This document shows, piece by piece, positions 37,667-45,538 of a stretch of 45,539 bases of DNA. The first letter of the stretch is position 1; every line of letters starts with the position of its first letter. Under the pieces are notes generated by a model, which was given only the letters and a program-made list of their open reading frames with translations, searched no databases and was not told the origin of the DNA. The position numbers and the translations under genes are program-made. The stretch spans positions 1-45,539 of the forward strand of contig VFZH01000012.1 of NCBI GenBank assembly GCA_016871255.1. The letters run 5' to 3'. This DNA comes from Acidimicrobiia bacterium. GTDB taxonomy: Bacteria > Acidobacteriota > Vicinamibacteria > Vicinamibacterales > UBA2999.

Positions 37667-38284
37667 ATGAGCGCCTTCGGCTGGCTGGCCGCTCCGCGGC
37701 GCTGGCTCAGACAGGCGTACGACTGGACGCTGCACTGGGCCGAGACCCCCAACGCGCTCGCCGCGCTGCTCCTGATCGCGTTCGTGGAGTCGTCCGTCTT
37801 TCCGATTCCCCCGGACGTGCTGCTGATTGCCATCGTGGCGGCTCGGCGGGAGTGGTGGCTGCGCGCCGCGGCGCTCTGCACGGCCGGGTCCGTGCTCGGA
37901 GCCGCCCTCGGCTGGTTGATCGGCGCCGGCTTCATGGCCACCCTGGGCGAACCGATCGTGCGCTTCTACGGCGCCGAAGCCCAGTGGGACCGGGTCGTGG
38001 CGTTCTACACCGGTGTGTGGGGCGTCTGGTTCCTCGCGGCGGCGGCGTTCACGCCCATCCCGTTCAAGGTCGCCACGATCGCCGCCGGCGCCACCGCGAT
38101 GCCTTTCTGGCCGTTCCTCGGGGTCTCCCTGATCGGCCGCGCCTCCCGATTCTTCCTGGTCGCCTCGATCCTGTACGTATTCGGCGCGCCTGTCAGGCGG
38201 GTACTCGAGCGCCACTTCGACACCGCCGCGCTGTTGTTCCTGGTGCTGCTGATCGGCGGCTTCCTCGTCGTCGGCGCGCTCTGA
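37667..38284 (+). CDS. YqaA-type DedA/VTT-family membrane protein
   Basis: The 205-residue integral membrane protein has the VTT/DedA signatures: ALLLIAFVESSVFPIPPDVL (first re-entrant region with the E...PIPP motif), GSVLGAALGWLIGAGF (small-residue helix), AAAFTPIPFKVATIAAGATA and GVSLIGRASRFFLVASILYV. The conserved acidic residue and Arg-Arg/Ser positions are present. DedA relatives flip lipid carriers such as undecaprenyl phosphate or phospholipids; the YqaA subgroup has no settled substrate. Start MSAFGWLAAPRRWLRQAYDW fits the subgroup. Confidence 0.9.
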   Translation: MSAFGWLAAPRRWLRQAYDWTLHWAETPNALAALLLIAFVESSVFPIPPDVLLIAIVAARREWWLRAAALCTAGSVLGAALGWLIGAGFMATLGEPIVRFYGAEAQWDRVVAFYTGVWGVWFLAAAAFTPIPFKVATIAAGATAMPFWPFLGVSLIGRASRFFLVASILYVFGAPVRRVLERHFDTAALLFLVLLIGGFLVVGAL

Positions 38285-38544
38285 GCCAGCGGCGCGGGGC
38301 GCCCCACGACCGGGCCTGGACGAACGCGCGGGAACACGCTCACCTCCGCGGGCTTGTCCGTCGCCTTCCGCCACCTCACGCAGCCGACGGGCCGCTATCG
38401 CCGTCCCCCACTCCAGAGCGGCCGACCAGATGCATCACGCAGTGTCCACCGATCGCGTGCCCTCGTGATCTCCCGCGCCAGCAGCACCGATTCCTCTCCG
38501 AGGGTGACTCGTGCACCTGTGACGTTCACCGCGTCGCCCGTCTC

Positions 38545-40167
38545 TCAGTACGCGTCCGGAACCGGAGCGGGCGTGTCCGGTTTCGCTTCCCGCACCTCGG
38601 TCATGGTGGCTTCGGTCAGCAGCAGGACGCCGGCCACCGACACGGCGTTCTCGAGTGCCAGACGCACGACCTTGGTCGGATCGATGATGCCGGCGTCCAC
38701 CAGGCTCACATACTCCCCCCTGGCTGCGTCGAACCCGAAGCTATCCGATCCCGAGCGCATCTTCTCCACGACGACGCCGCCGTCCGCGCCCGAGTTCTCC
38801 GCGATCTGCCGGGTCGGCACCTCGAGGGCACGGCGGAGGATCAGCATCCCCGCCCGCTCGTCGCCGTCAACCAGCGGCGCCGCCGCCTCGACGGCCGGAA
38901 TCGCGCGCAGCAGCGCAAGGCCAGCGCCCGGCACCACCCCCTCCGCCACGGCAGCCCGCGTCGCGCTGATGGCATCGTCGAACGCCTCGCGCCGGCTCTT
39001 CATCTCCGCCTCCGACGGCGCCCCGACCCGGATCACGGCGACGCCGCCGGTCAGCTTCGCGAGGCGTTCTTCGAGCTTCTCCCGGTCGTACTCGGCGCTG
39101 GTCTCTTTGATCTGTGTTCGCAGCTCCTGGCACCGGCCGTCAATCAGCCGCTTGTCGCCCTTTCCGCCAACGATGGTCGTGTGTTCGCGGTCCACGACGA
39201 CCCGTGCGGCACGGCCCAGCTGCTCGAACGTCACGTTCTCCAGCCGGATGCCCAGTTCCTGAGCGATCAGCTGACCACCCGTCACAGTGGCGATGTCCTG
39301 CAGCATCGCCTTGCGCCGGTCACCGAAGCCAGGCGCCTTCACGGCCACGTTGGCGAAGGTTCCGCGGAGCCGGTTGACGACGAGCGTCGCGAGCGCCTCG
39401 CCTTCGACGTCCTCGGCGATGACAAGCAGCGGGACACCCTGCTTCGCGACCTGCTCGAGCAAGGGCAGGAGATCCTTGACGTTGCTGATCTTCCCTTCGT
39501 GGACGAGGATGAGCGGGTCATCGAGGACGGCTTCCATCTTCTCCGGATCCGTCACGAAGTACGCCGAGAGATACCCGCGATCGAACTGCAAGCCCTCGAC
39601 GACCTCCAGGGCGGTTTCGGTGCCCTTCGCCTCCTCGACCGTGACCGCTCCTTCGGCGCCAACCTGTTCGATCGCACGGGCCACCAGCTCGCCGGTGGCG
39701 GGATCGTTGTGCGCCGAGATCGTCGCCACCTGCCGCTTCTCGCGTTCGCTCTGGACCGGCCGGGACTGGGCCCGCAGCGCGTCGATGGCCAGTCGCGCAC
39801 CCCGATCGAGGCCGCGCTTGAGGTCGATGGCACTCGCGCCGGCCGCAATGTTGCGCATGCCCTCGGCCACGATGGCGTGCGCCAGGAGCGTCGCCGTCGT
39901 CGTGCCGTCGCCGACGACGTCTCCCGTGCTTTCCGCGGCTCCGCGGAGCATCTGGGCGCCCAGGTCCTCCTCCGGATCCTTCAGCGCGAACTCCTTCGCG
40001 ATCGTCACGCCGTCGTTGCAGACAACAGGCTTTCCCCATTTCCTCTCGATGAGCACGGAGCGCGACCTGGGACCCAGGGTGACCCGCACGGCCTCCGCGA
40101 GCGCCGCCGCTCCATGGAGGACCTTCTCGCGAGCTTGCGATCGAAACAGCAGGTGCTTGTATGCCAT
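38545..40167 (-). CDS. groEL: Divergent GroEL-type chaperonin, no GroES partner
   Basis: The protein is 540 residues from ATG 40167 (SD GGAGGAGG). Core GroEL motifs are intact: [40 protein letters not shown], the nucleotide site [32 protein letters not shown] and [20 protein letters not shown]. The C-terminus ends in TPAPVPDAY instead of the Gly-Gly-Met repeats. The N-terminal [19 protein letters not shown] also differs from the usual AAKDIKFG. No groES is adjacent, which suggests a secondary chaperonin copy. It lies downstream of a CNNM/CBS gene, a CBS protein gene and an Hsp20 gene on the same strand. Confidence 0.93.
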   Translation of the reverse strand: MAYKHLLFRSQAREKVLHGAAALAEAVRVTLGPRSRSVLIERKWGKPVVCNDGVTIAKEFALKDPEEDLGAQMLRGAAESTGDVVGDGTTTATLLAHAIVAEGMRNIAAGASAIDLKRGLDRGARLAIDALRAQSRPVQSEREKRQVATISAHNDPATGELVARAIEQVGAEGAVTVEEAKGTETALEVVEGLQFDRGYLSAYFVTDPEKMEAVLDDPLILVHEGKISNVKDLLPLLEQVAKQGVPLLVIAEDVEGEALATLVVNRLRGTFANVAVKAPGFGDRRKAMLQDIATVTGGQLIAQELGIRLENVTFEQLGRAARVVVDREHTTIVGGKGDKRLIDGRCQELRTQIKETSAEYDREKLEERLAKLTGGVAVIRVGAPSEAEMKSRREAFDDAISATRAAVAEGVVPGAGLALLRAIPAVEAAAPLVDGDERAGMLILRRALEVPTRQIAENSGADGGVVVEKMRSGSDSFGFDAARGEYVSLVDAGIIDPTKVVRLALENAVSVAGVLLLTEATMTEVREAKPDTPAPVPDAY

Positions 40168-40714
40168 GTTCCTCCTCCATCTCGATAGCGGCAAAGCCAA
40201 TTTCGCGCCAGAGTCAACCCGGTCCGCCAGTCTGGATCGATCGTCCGGCCCCAGCGGATCGACGCCCCGCGATCAGGCACCGGGCACCGCATCGAAAGCG
40301 GACGACGAGTGCCGGCGCCTGGTAACCAGCCTCTGAGGATCTGGCGGCGTCGACCGGCACCTGATGTGCCACCGCACGACCTGACGGGTCGTGCGCCCGA
40401 CGACCTCCTCCGGATACCCGGCCAGTCCAGTGGCCGCGAACACGCCCAGCGCCAATCGATCGGGCCAGGGGCTCGCGGGCGAGATAGCCCAAACAGGAGG
40501 GCGGCTGCCAGCGCCCCGAGCGCGACCGCGTAGCGTGGCACGGCTTCCGGCAGACGGGCCGAACTCCACCAGGCGGCTGCTCCGCCGGCACGGGGCGTCG
40601 GGGGACCATCCACGGGCGGCTCGTCGCCGGGGCAACCCCGGCCGCATCGGGGTAGACCGGAATCAGCGGGTCGGACAGGACGCCCGCAGCGCCCGTCGCC
40701 TGGCGCACCTGCCG
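40168..40714. other. Intergenic region, possibly holding a degraded membrane-protein gene
   Basis: No intact gene is recognised in these 547 bases. On the minus strand two short hydrophobic stretches in different frames (RYAVALGALAAALLFGLS and RLALGVFAATGLAGYP, the latter followed by RTTRQVVRWHIRCR) could be remains of a small membrane protein. This is weak. The promoter of the chaperonin gene should also lie here. Confidence 0.25.
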
Positions 40715-41761
40715 TCATCCCGGCCGGATCGGACGGGATGGGCGACGGGTCGCCACCTCTCTGAGCTTGCCGCGCGCCGCCAGCAGCCGCTCGACGGCCT
40801 GATCGTCATCCTCGTCGTACAGGTCGCCGAGCACCTCTTCGAGGATGTCCTCCAGCGTGACGATGCCAGCCGGCGCGCCGTCTTCGGCGAGGACGATGCC
40901 CATGTGGCTCCTGCGTGTCTGCAGCAGCCGCAGGACGCCCAGGAGCGGGTCATCCGGACCGACGACGACGGCCGTCCTGACCAGCGTCCGCCAGTCGCGC
41001 TCCCCGGCCGCAAGGAAGGTGAGCAGCTCTTTGGTGTGCAGCAGGCCGATCACGCCCCCGCCGAGGAGCACCGGCAGCCGGGTGTGGCCGCACGTCAGGG
41101 CGATGTCCGCGAGCGGCTGCGCCGGCATGGAGGCGTCCGCCACGATGGTGTCTGTCCACGGCACCATGGCGTCGCGTACGCGCCGCGCCGCCAGGTCGAC
41201 CAGGTCGAGGGCGTAGAAGGGACGGGACGCCGTGCCCGGCGTCCCGTGGAGCGCGGCCCGCGGCACTCGCGCAACCAGCACCCTCGTCGCCCACGCCAGT
41301 CCGCCCACGATCGGAAGCAGCGCGCGGTCCAGCCACTGCAGCCCCCGCGCTCCGGCCAGGGCCAGGTGCTCCGGGTGCCGCAGCGCAAGCGCTTTCGGTA
41401 CGAGCTCGCCCAGGACGATGGTCACGACCATCAGCGGGAGCGCGACAACGGCGATTGCCAGCGCGGTCGCCAGCCCTTCGCCCAAGGCGAGGTGCTGCTG
41501 CAGCAGCGGTCTCACGGTCTCCTGCGCGCCTGCGCCGCCAACCGCGCCGGACAGCAGGCTCACGAGCGTGATGCCGACCTGGATCGCCGACAGCGTCCGC
41601 TCCGGCACCTCTCGCAGCCGCAGGTAGATCCGGGCACGTCCGTCGCCGCTGGTCGCGCGCGCCCGCATGTCGGCTCGCGACGCGGAGACGAACGCCATCT
41701 CAAGCGCCGCCAACGCGCCGTTGAGCGCGATGCAGGCCGCGAGGGCGATCAGGGCCGGCAT
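40715..41761 (-). CDS. CNNM/CBS-domain membrane protein (CorC/HlyC-type ion transporter family)
   Basis: The protein is 348 residues from ATG 41761 (MPALIALAACIALNGALAAL, then EMAFVSASRADMRA). The CNNM transmembrane domain covers about residues 1-185 (TLSAIQVGITLVSLLSGAVG, TIVLGELVPKALALRHPE). Two CBS domains follow (MVPWTDTIVADASMPAQPL and GIVLAEDGAPAGIVTLEDIL, then EEVLGDLYDE). The C-terminal CorC_HlyC transporter-associated domain is missing. The family handles Mg2+ or other cations. A GTG at 41785 would add eight residues. A hairpin at 41824-41854 separates it from the CBS protein gene. Confidence 0.88.
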   Translation of the reverse strand: MPALIALAACIALNGALAALEMAFVSASRADMRARATSGDGRARIYLRLREVPERTLSAIQVGITLVSLLSGAVGGAGAQETVRPLLQQHLALGEGLATALAIAVVALPLMVVTIVLGELVPKALALRHPEHLALAGARGLQWLDRALLPIVGGLAWATRVLVARVPRAALHGTPGTASRPFYALDLVDLAARRVRDAMVPWTDTIVADASMPAQPLADIALTCGHTRLPVLLGGGVIGLLHTKELLTFLAAGERDWRTLVRTAVVVGPDDPLLGVLRLLQTRRSHMGIVLAEDGAPAGIVTLEDILEEVLGDLYDEDDDQAVERLLAARGKLREVATRRPSRPIRPG

Positions 41762-41823
41762 GAACGTCACCAACGCCGACGCCACGGCACCCGTGCCGGA
41801 CGCGGATGCGCCGACGGGTGCAG

Positions 41824-41854
41824 CGTCAGGATCCCGTCCCCCGGGATCCTGACG
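41824..41854 (-). terminator. Perfect 13-bp hairpin after the CBS protein gene
   Basis: CGTCAGGATCCCG, loop TCCCC, CGGGATCCTGACG. On the minus strand it lies 19 bases after the stop of the CBS protein gene and about 60 bases before the CNNM gene. No U-run follows, so it may act as a processing or stabilising stem, or as a factor-assisted terminator for the Hsp20-CBS pair. Confidence 0.6.
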
Positions 41855-41873
41855 TCGCGATGTGCCGTTTCCG

Positions 41874-42335
41874 TCAGGCCGCCGTGACGTGCAGGGCCGG
41901 CTGGTGGTGGGCGCAGATCGCCTGCAGGACTCCCACGACCTCCGCCTCGCTCACGCCGGACCTCCCCGCCGCCAGCAGGATGTCGTTCATCGACACCATG
42001 CCGGTCACCGTGCCGCCGAAGCCTTCCACCGGCAGCCGCCGCACCCGATGCTGCCGCATCGTGGCCAGGACGGCGCGGATGTCGTCGTCGGGACCACAGC
42101 TCAGCGCCTGGCCGTGCACCACGTCGCCGACGGTGAGATCGGACGCGCGCTGGTTGCGCGTGGCCAGCGCGATGTACAGGTCGCGGTCGGTGACCACGCC
42201 AACGAGCTTTCCCTCCTCGTCCACCACCGGGAGGATGCCGCAATCGGCGTCCAGCATCAGGGCACCGGCCTCGGCCAGGTTCGTTGCTCGGGTACACGTG
42301 CGCGGCTCCGTGGTCATGACGCTCTTGACCTTCAT
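41874..42335 (-). CDS. CBS-domain pair protein
   Basis: The protein is 153 residues from ATG 42335, preceded by GGAGG. It consists of two CBS motifs in one Bateman module: MTTEPRTCTRATNLAEAGAL ... VTDRDLYIALATRN and VGDVVHGQALSCGPDDDIRA, then MRQHRVRRLPVEG ... VSMNDILLAAG. These modules usually bind adenine nucleotides and sense energy charge or ionic strength. No effector domain is attached. It starts 16 bases after the Hsp20 gene, so the two are probably one transcript. Confidence 0.93.
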   Translation of the reverse strand: MKVKSVMTTEPRTCTRATNLAEAGALMLDADCGILPVVDEEGKLVGVVTDRDLYIALATRNQRASDLTVGDVVHGQALSCGPDDDIRAVLATMRQHRVRRLPVEGFGGTVTGMVSMNDILLAAGRSGVSEAEVVGVLQAICAHHQPALHVTAA

Positions 42336-42351
42336 GGTTGCCTCCCTCCAG

Positions 42352-42879
42352 CTAGGCCGCTGCGCCCCTGGCCGGCCTCGCCGCGTCCTCGACCGGCACC
42401 GTGCGCGGCGCCGGCTTCGCTGCGACCGGCAGCGGCACACTCACCTCGAGGACGCCGTCGGCGAAGCTCGCCTTCACGTCCTCGATCTTCGCGCCCTCCG
42501 GCAGCGGCACGACGCGGTGAAAGCTGCCGTACGAACGCTCGCACCGGTACACGTTGTCCTTCTTCTCTTCGACTTCGCTCCTGCGCTCGCCCGAAATCGC
42601 CAGCTGGCCGTCGGTCACCTCCACCTTGACGTCTTCCTTCTTCAACCCAGGGAGATCGACCTTCGTGACGAGCCGGCCGTCGCGCTCGACCACGTCGATC
42701 TGCGGCGCCCACGCGGCAGCCTCGCCCGGATCGCCCCCCCGCAGGGAGGGCCAGCGGAACATCGTGCTAAACGGTCGCTCGAACACCGTGTCCAACTCGG
42801 ACGTCATCTGCCTGAGCAGTGCGAACGGATCGCGAGATGCCCCGCTCCGCTCCAGCCCGGCTTCCTTCTTCTCTGCCAT
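42352..42879 (-). CDS. Hsp20 / alpha-crystallin small heat-shock protein
   Basis: The protein is 175 residues from ATG 42879 with AGGAGG seven bases upstream. The N-terminal arm (DPFALLRQMTSELDTVFERP) leads into the alpha-crystallin domain: WAPQIDVVERDGRLVTKVDL, PGLKKEDVKVEVTDGQLAI, GERRSEVEEKKDNVYRCERS, YGSFHRVVPLPEGAKIEDVK, SFADGVLEVSVPLP. An Ala/Pro-rich tail follows; the I-x-I oligomerisation motif is not obvious. It holds unfolding proteins for refolding by ATP-dependent chaperones, consistent with the chaperonin gene downstream. It is the first gene of this stress cluster. Confidence 0.95.
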   Translation of the reverse strand: MAEKKEAGLERSGASRDPFALLRQMTSELDTVFERPFSTMFRWPSLRGGDPGEAAAWAPQIDVVERDGRLVTKVDLPGLKKEDVKVEVTDGQLAISGERRSEVEEKKDNVYRCERSYGSFHRVVPLPEGAKIEDVKASFADGVLEVSVPLPVAAKPAPRTVPVEDAARPARGAAA

Positions 42880-43092
42880 GACACTTCCTCCTGAGGCGAA
42901 ATCCCAGCAGTCGGAACCGTGAACCCTCACGGCAACCTTCATGCCAGCCTCCGGCCCGACCTCGGCGTGTTGCTGTAGCGAACTTCAGCTGAAGGACCGG
43001 ACATCCGCGGGCGGCCCACGGCACGAAAGTCCGCACCGGCACCGGACTATTCCGCGGCCGCCTGGTTCGACGTCACGCCGGTCGGTGTCAGC

Positions 43093-43383
43093 GTGGCCGG
43101 GGCGGGCTCCGACGTCATCAACAACGCGGCGGCGGCCGCCATGCTGTGCCCGGTCGCGATCAGCACGGCCGCCCCGCTCGGCGTCAGCCCTGATTCCTTC
43201 CTGATGGCAGTGGCCATTGGCGCATCGTGCGCCTTCCTGACGCCGATCGGCCACCGGAACGACACGCTGATCCTGAGCCCTGGCGGCTTTCGCTTCGGGG
43301 ACTACTGGCGCCTCGGGCTGTCGCGCCAACTCCTCGTCATCGCGGTCGGAGTCCCGCTCCTGCTCGTCGCGTGGCCGCTGTGA
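43093..43383 (+). pseudogene. C-terminal remnant of an SLC13-family (DASS) permease
   Basis: Ninety-six codons match only the last part of a divalent anion/Na+ symporter: NNAAAAAMLCPVAISTAAPL, GVSPDSFLMAVAIGASCAFL, TPIGHRNDTLILSPGGFRFG, DYWRLGLSRQLLVIAVGVPL, LLVAWPL. Full members have about 430-600 residues, so most of the gene is gone. The frame stays open a little further upstream (WFDVTPVGVSVAGAG) without resemblance. It ends about 60 bases from the tRNA fragment, and the loss may be connected to rearrangement at that site. Confidence 0.75.
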
Positions 43384-43443
43384 CCGCGCTTCGCCGCCAG
43401 GCGTGCGCTACCGCCTTCGTGCTTCCCGGGCGATCGTGTGGAT

Positions 43444-43489
43444 TGGAGGCGCCGCCCGGATTTGAACCGGGGATGGAGGTTTTGCAGAC
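43444..43489 (-). other. 3' half of a tRNA-Cys gene; probable attachment-site scar
   Basis: The minus strand reads from the anticodon loop CTGCAAA (GCA anticodon) through the T-arm CCCGG-TTCAAAT-CCGGG. It continues to the acceptor strand CGGCGCC, discriminator T and an encoded CCA. U73 with GCA identifies tRNA-Cys. The 5' half is absent: the sequence before the loop (CCTGT) does not pair with ACCTC beyond two bases, and no D-arm or GGCGCCG 5' end is found. Tyrosine integrases typically leave exactly this 3' fragment at one end of an integrated element. Confidence 0.75.
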
Positions 43490-43570
43490 AGGGCCAGAGA
43501 CGCTAAGTTGTTGACTCGTCTTGTTCGTTGGTCGGCCCTGATCCCTCGTTTTGCCCGGTGTTCGGGCGCG

Positions 43571-43591
43571 ATTGTTCCCAAATTGTTCCCA
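43571..43591. repeat. Direct repeat ATTGTTCCCA x2
   Basis: Two copies of ATTGTTCCCA at 43571-43580 and 43582-43591 are separated by one base (11-bp period). They lie about 80 bases from the tRNA fragment on the inner side. They could be arm-type recombinase sites or remains of the end of an integrase gene; in one minus-strand frame they read GNNLGT. Confidence 0.5.
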
Positions 43592-43631
43592 GGTTCGCGA
43601 GGCTGAAGTGCGGAGGTCTGCCGGAGGTTTC

Positions 43632-43967
43632 CTACTTCAATTCCAACACTGTCGCCTCGTTCTGTTGGTCGAACCGACGGATTTCGTCGTAACGCTGGCG
43701 AAGAAGGGTCGCGATCTCGCTCGTCGCGCAGTTGCCGCGCCGAACCCACACGAACTTCGGCGGCGCACCACGCAGGATGGCCAGTCTGTTGAAGTCCTCG
43801 TCCTTGCTGACAACCAGGCAGTTGTGAGTCCGGGCAAGATCCCACACGGCGGCGTCGCCGGCTCCGCCCTGGCCGAGCAATCGCACATGCAGGGAATCCG
43901 GGAAGATGTCGGCCAGCAGCTCGCAGAGCCGCTCCGAGAGCGGCTCATCGAACAGGAGCCGCGTCAT
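43632..43967 (-). CDS. DUF5615 PIN-like toxin of a type II toxin-antitoxin pair
   Basis: The 111-residue protein has the DUF5615/Mut7-C-like fold: MTRLLFDEPLSERLCELLAD (first acidic residue), DAAVWDLARTHNCLVVSKDE (the SKDEDF motif) and DFNRLAILRGAPPKFVWVRR, then GNCATSEIATLLRQR. In the canonical start LLFDENLSxRL the Asn is here Pro. These PIN-like proteins are predicted RNases. The ATG lies one base after the stop of the DUF433 gene, which confirms the pairing. Confidence 0.9.
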   Translation of the reverse strand: MTRLLFDEPLSERLCELLADIFPDSLHVRLLGQGGAGDAAVWDLARTHNCLVVSKDEDFNRLAILRGAPPKFVWVRRGNCATSEIATLLRQRYDEIRRFDQQNEATVLELK

Positions 43968-43968
43968 G

Positions 43969-44196
43969 TCACGCCGCGGGCGTGGTCAACGTGCGGCGCT
44001 CACGCTCGGCCGCGTAGGCGAGGCAGGCGCGAATGTCGTCGCGGGTGAGCTGCGGAAAATCGGCCAGAATCTGGTCCTCGGACATGCCTCCGGCCAGGTA
44101 CTCCAGCACATCGCCGACCGAGATCCGCGTGCCCTGGACACACGGCTTCCCGAATCGAACAGCCGGATCGGTGACGATGCGATCCAGTAAGGTCAT
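43969..44196 (-). CDS. DUF433 (VapB45-like) antitoxin
   Basis: The 75-residue protein is a complete DUF433 winged-helix domain: RIVTDPAVRFGKPCVQGTRI, SVGDVLEYLAGGMSEDQILA, DFPQLTRDDIRACLAYAAER. It should bind the operon promoter and neutralise the DUF5615 toxin encoded one base downstream. A second, broken DUF433 sequence lies on the other strand just upstream (44231), so the two face away from each other. Confidence 0.92.
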   Translation of the reverse strand: MTLLDRIVTDPAVRFGKPCVQGTRISVGDVLEYLAGGMSEDQILADFPQLTRDDIRACLAYAAERERRTLTTPAA

Positions 44197-44230
44197 TGGC
44201 GTAGTTTACCGGAGATCTTGCGAGTGACGC

Positions 44231-44398
44231 GATCGGATTGTCGCAGATCCTGACGTACTCGTCGGCAAGCCCGTGATCAAGGGCACGCGCATCAGCGTCG
44301 AGCTGGTGATGGACCTGTTGTCCGCCGGCTACACGACCGACCAGATCATCGAGCAGTACGATCACCTGACTCGCGAAGATATTCAGGTCCACGATCGA
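44231..44398 (+). pseudogene. Truncated second DUF433 gene
   Basis: On the plus strand DRIVADPDVLVGKPVIKGTR, ISVELVMDLLSAGYTTDQII and EQYDHLTREDIQV form a clear DUF433 domain, different from the intact copy on the minus strand. The start codon is missing (a TGA precedes DRIVAD), and the normal end (DIxAALAYA) is replaced after DIQV by sequence belonging to the truncated beta-barrel gene. Both ends are therefore lost. Confidence 0.75.
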
Positions 44399-45002
44399 GA
44401 TGGGCGCCGACGGGCAACACGAGATTGACGCGGCGGTACCCAAGTGCCACCGAGCTGTCGCTCAGGAACTCGAGCGCAGGCACAACGGCAAGGCCCGCGC
44501 GCCCATCACCGGACCTGGCCACACGGACCTTTGCGCTCAGATACGCGTCGCCCACACCGCGCGCCGTGTCAAAGCCGTCGGCGCTGAAAAAGTAGTACGG
44601 AACGCTGAGCCCGACTTGCACCCCGCGCGCCACGCCGGCCGTGACGTCGGCCAGCGAGACGTCCACGCCATGTGATGCGGCGGCCTGCCAGCGCGACGCA
44701 TAGAAGGACGCCCAGATGTCGCCCCGCGGCAACACGTCTGCGTTATCGACCCACGCGCCGAACAAGCGAGGCCGGAACGGCTCGGCGGGAGCGGGCTGGA
44801 TAAATGAGGGTGTGGGTAAGGTTTCGCCGCGGCCCACGCCAGGCGGCGGGCCAGACGTTGGCGGTGGACCGACGCCGGGAGGAGGACCGACGCCAGGGGG
44901 CGGATCTTGGGCTACCGGTGAGACGCCGACAACAAAGAAAAGGACCGCAACAACGGGCAGCGGTCCTCGTCGTACTCGTTGAATAGGGCGACGTCGGTCC
45001 AT
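44346..45002 (-). pseudogene. Outer-membrane beta-barrel (transporter-like) gene, 3' truncated
   Basis: From ATG 45002 a signal peptide (VVAVLFFVVGVSPVAQ) is followed by a Pro/Gly repeat linker. The barrel-like region then reads FGAWVDNADVLPRGDIWASF, AGVARGVQVGLSVPYYFFSA, RGVGDAYLSAKVRVARSGDG, SVALGYRRVNLVLPVGAHLD. It resembles the first half of MetA/phenol-type outer-membrane transporter proteins. Coding character stops near 44400, exactly where the truncated DUF433 fragment begins on the other strand. The last about 15 codons and the stop are foreign. The original protein was probably about 300 residues or more. Confidence 0.6.
44832..44903 (-). repeat. Four 18-bp repeats coding PPPGVG
   Basis: The linker after the signal peptide of the beta-barrel relic consists of PPPGVG, PPPGVG, PPPTSG, PPPGVG, coded by imperfect 18-bp units. 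Such a run is prone to slippage and can be expected to vary between strains. Confidence 0.7.
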
Positions 45003-45013
45003 CGGACCGTTTG

Positions 45014-45538
45014 TCAGTCCTCACGCACGTCGCGCATGTTTGCGCGGGCCTGCTCGTCGGCCCGATCGGCCGCGGCATCTGCGTCGGCATCCGGGCGCAA
45101 CGCCTGAATGGCGTCGCCGAGGCTCATCTGCTCTCCCACCATCTTGGCTTTGAGCTGGTCGAACGGGATGTCGAGATTGTTCGACACATGCACGGCAGCC
45201 ACGAATTGGCCAAGGTTCGGGAATCCCGCGCTCGCTGCCTGGAGATCAGTCCCGGGCAACAGGGTTTGGAGGCGGGCGGCAAGTTGTGGATTGTGGGCAA
45301 CCAGTTCGCTGGCTGTTGGAGGCCGTCGCTCACGCGCCCAGATGGGTACGTGTTCCGCGTTCTCTGCGGATCCGCGTCCCGCCGCCTCCGGCGGGAGCCC
45401 CTCACCGCGGCCTCGTCCGGCTGCCGCGGCCGGCAAGTCTCCCGCGCCCTCGCCTCGGCCGCGGCCAGCTGCTGCGGGCGGCAGATCTCCCGGACCCTCA
45501 CCCCGGCCGCGACCAGCCGTAGGTGCGGGAATTCTTCC
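45014..45538 (-). CDS. Unknown protein with RGRGEG repeats, 5' end outside window
   Basis: The frame is open to the right edge, so the start is missing. The visible 174 residues begin with Ala/Gly/Arg-rich repeats of about 16-17 residues (AAAGRGRGEGAGDLP type, about three copies plus a decayed one, nt 45390-45538). A compact helical domain follows: TASELVAHNPQLAARLQTLL, LQAASAGFPNLGQFVAAVHV, SNNLDIPFDQLKAKMVGEQM, LGDAIQALRPDADADAA. The C-terminal domain looks like a conserved family common in this phylum, but I cannot name it. The gene lies on the inner side of the tRNA scar. Confidence 0.65.
   Translation of the reverse strand, partial: GRIPAPTAGRGRGEGPGDLPPAAAGRGRGEGAGDLPAAAAGRGRGEGLPPEAAGRGSAENAEHVPIWARERRPPTASELVAHNPQLAARLQTLLPGTDLQAASAGFPNLGQFVAAVHVSNNLDIPFDQLKAKMVGEQMSLGDAIQALRPDADADAAADRADEQARANMRDVRED
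45390..45538 (-). repeat. Degenerate about 48-bp tandem repeats coding AAAGRGRGEG-GDLP
   Basis: At least three units, each coding GRGRGEG followed by a DLP or LPP segment, run to the window edge. The unit count outside the window is unknown. The very high GC content and repetition make this a likely place for assembly error or strain variation. Confidence 0.6.

Noticed and set aside
43408-43845. 145-codon minus-strand frame across the tRNA fragment
   Set aside because: It runs through the tRNA scar and part of the toxin gene in another frame; only its GNNLGT segment is noted as a possible integrase tail.
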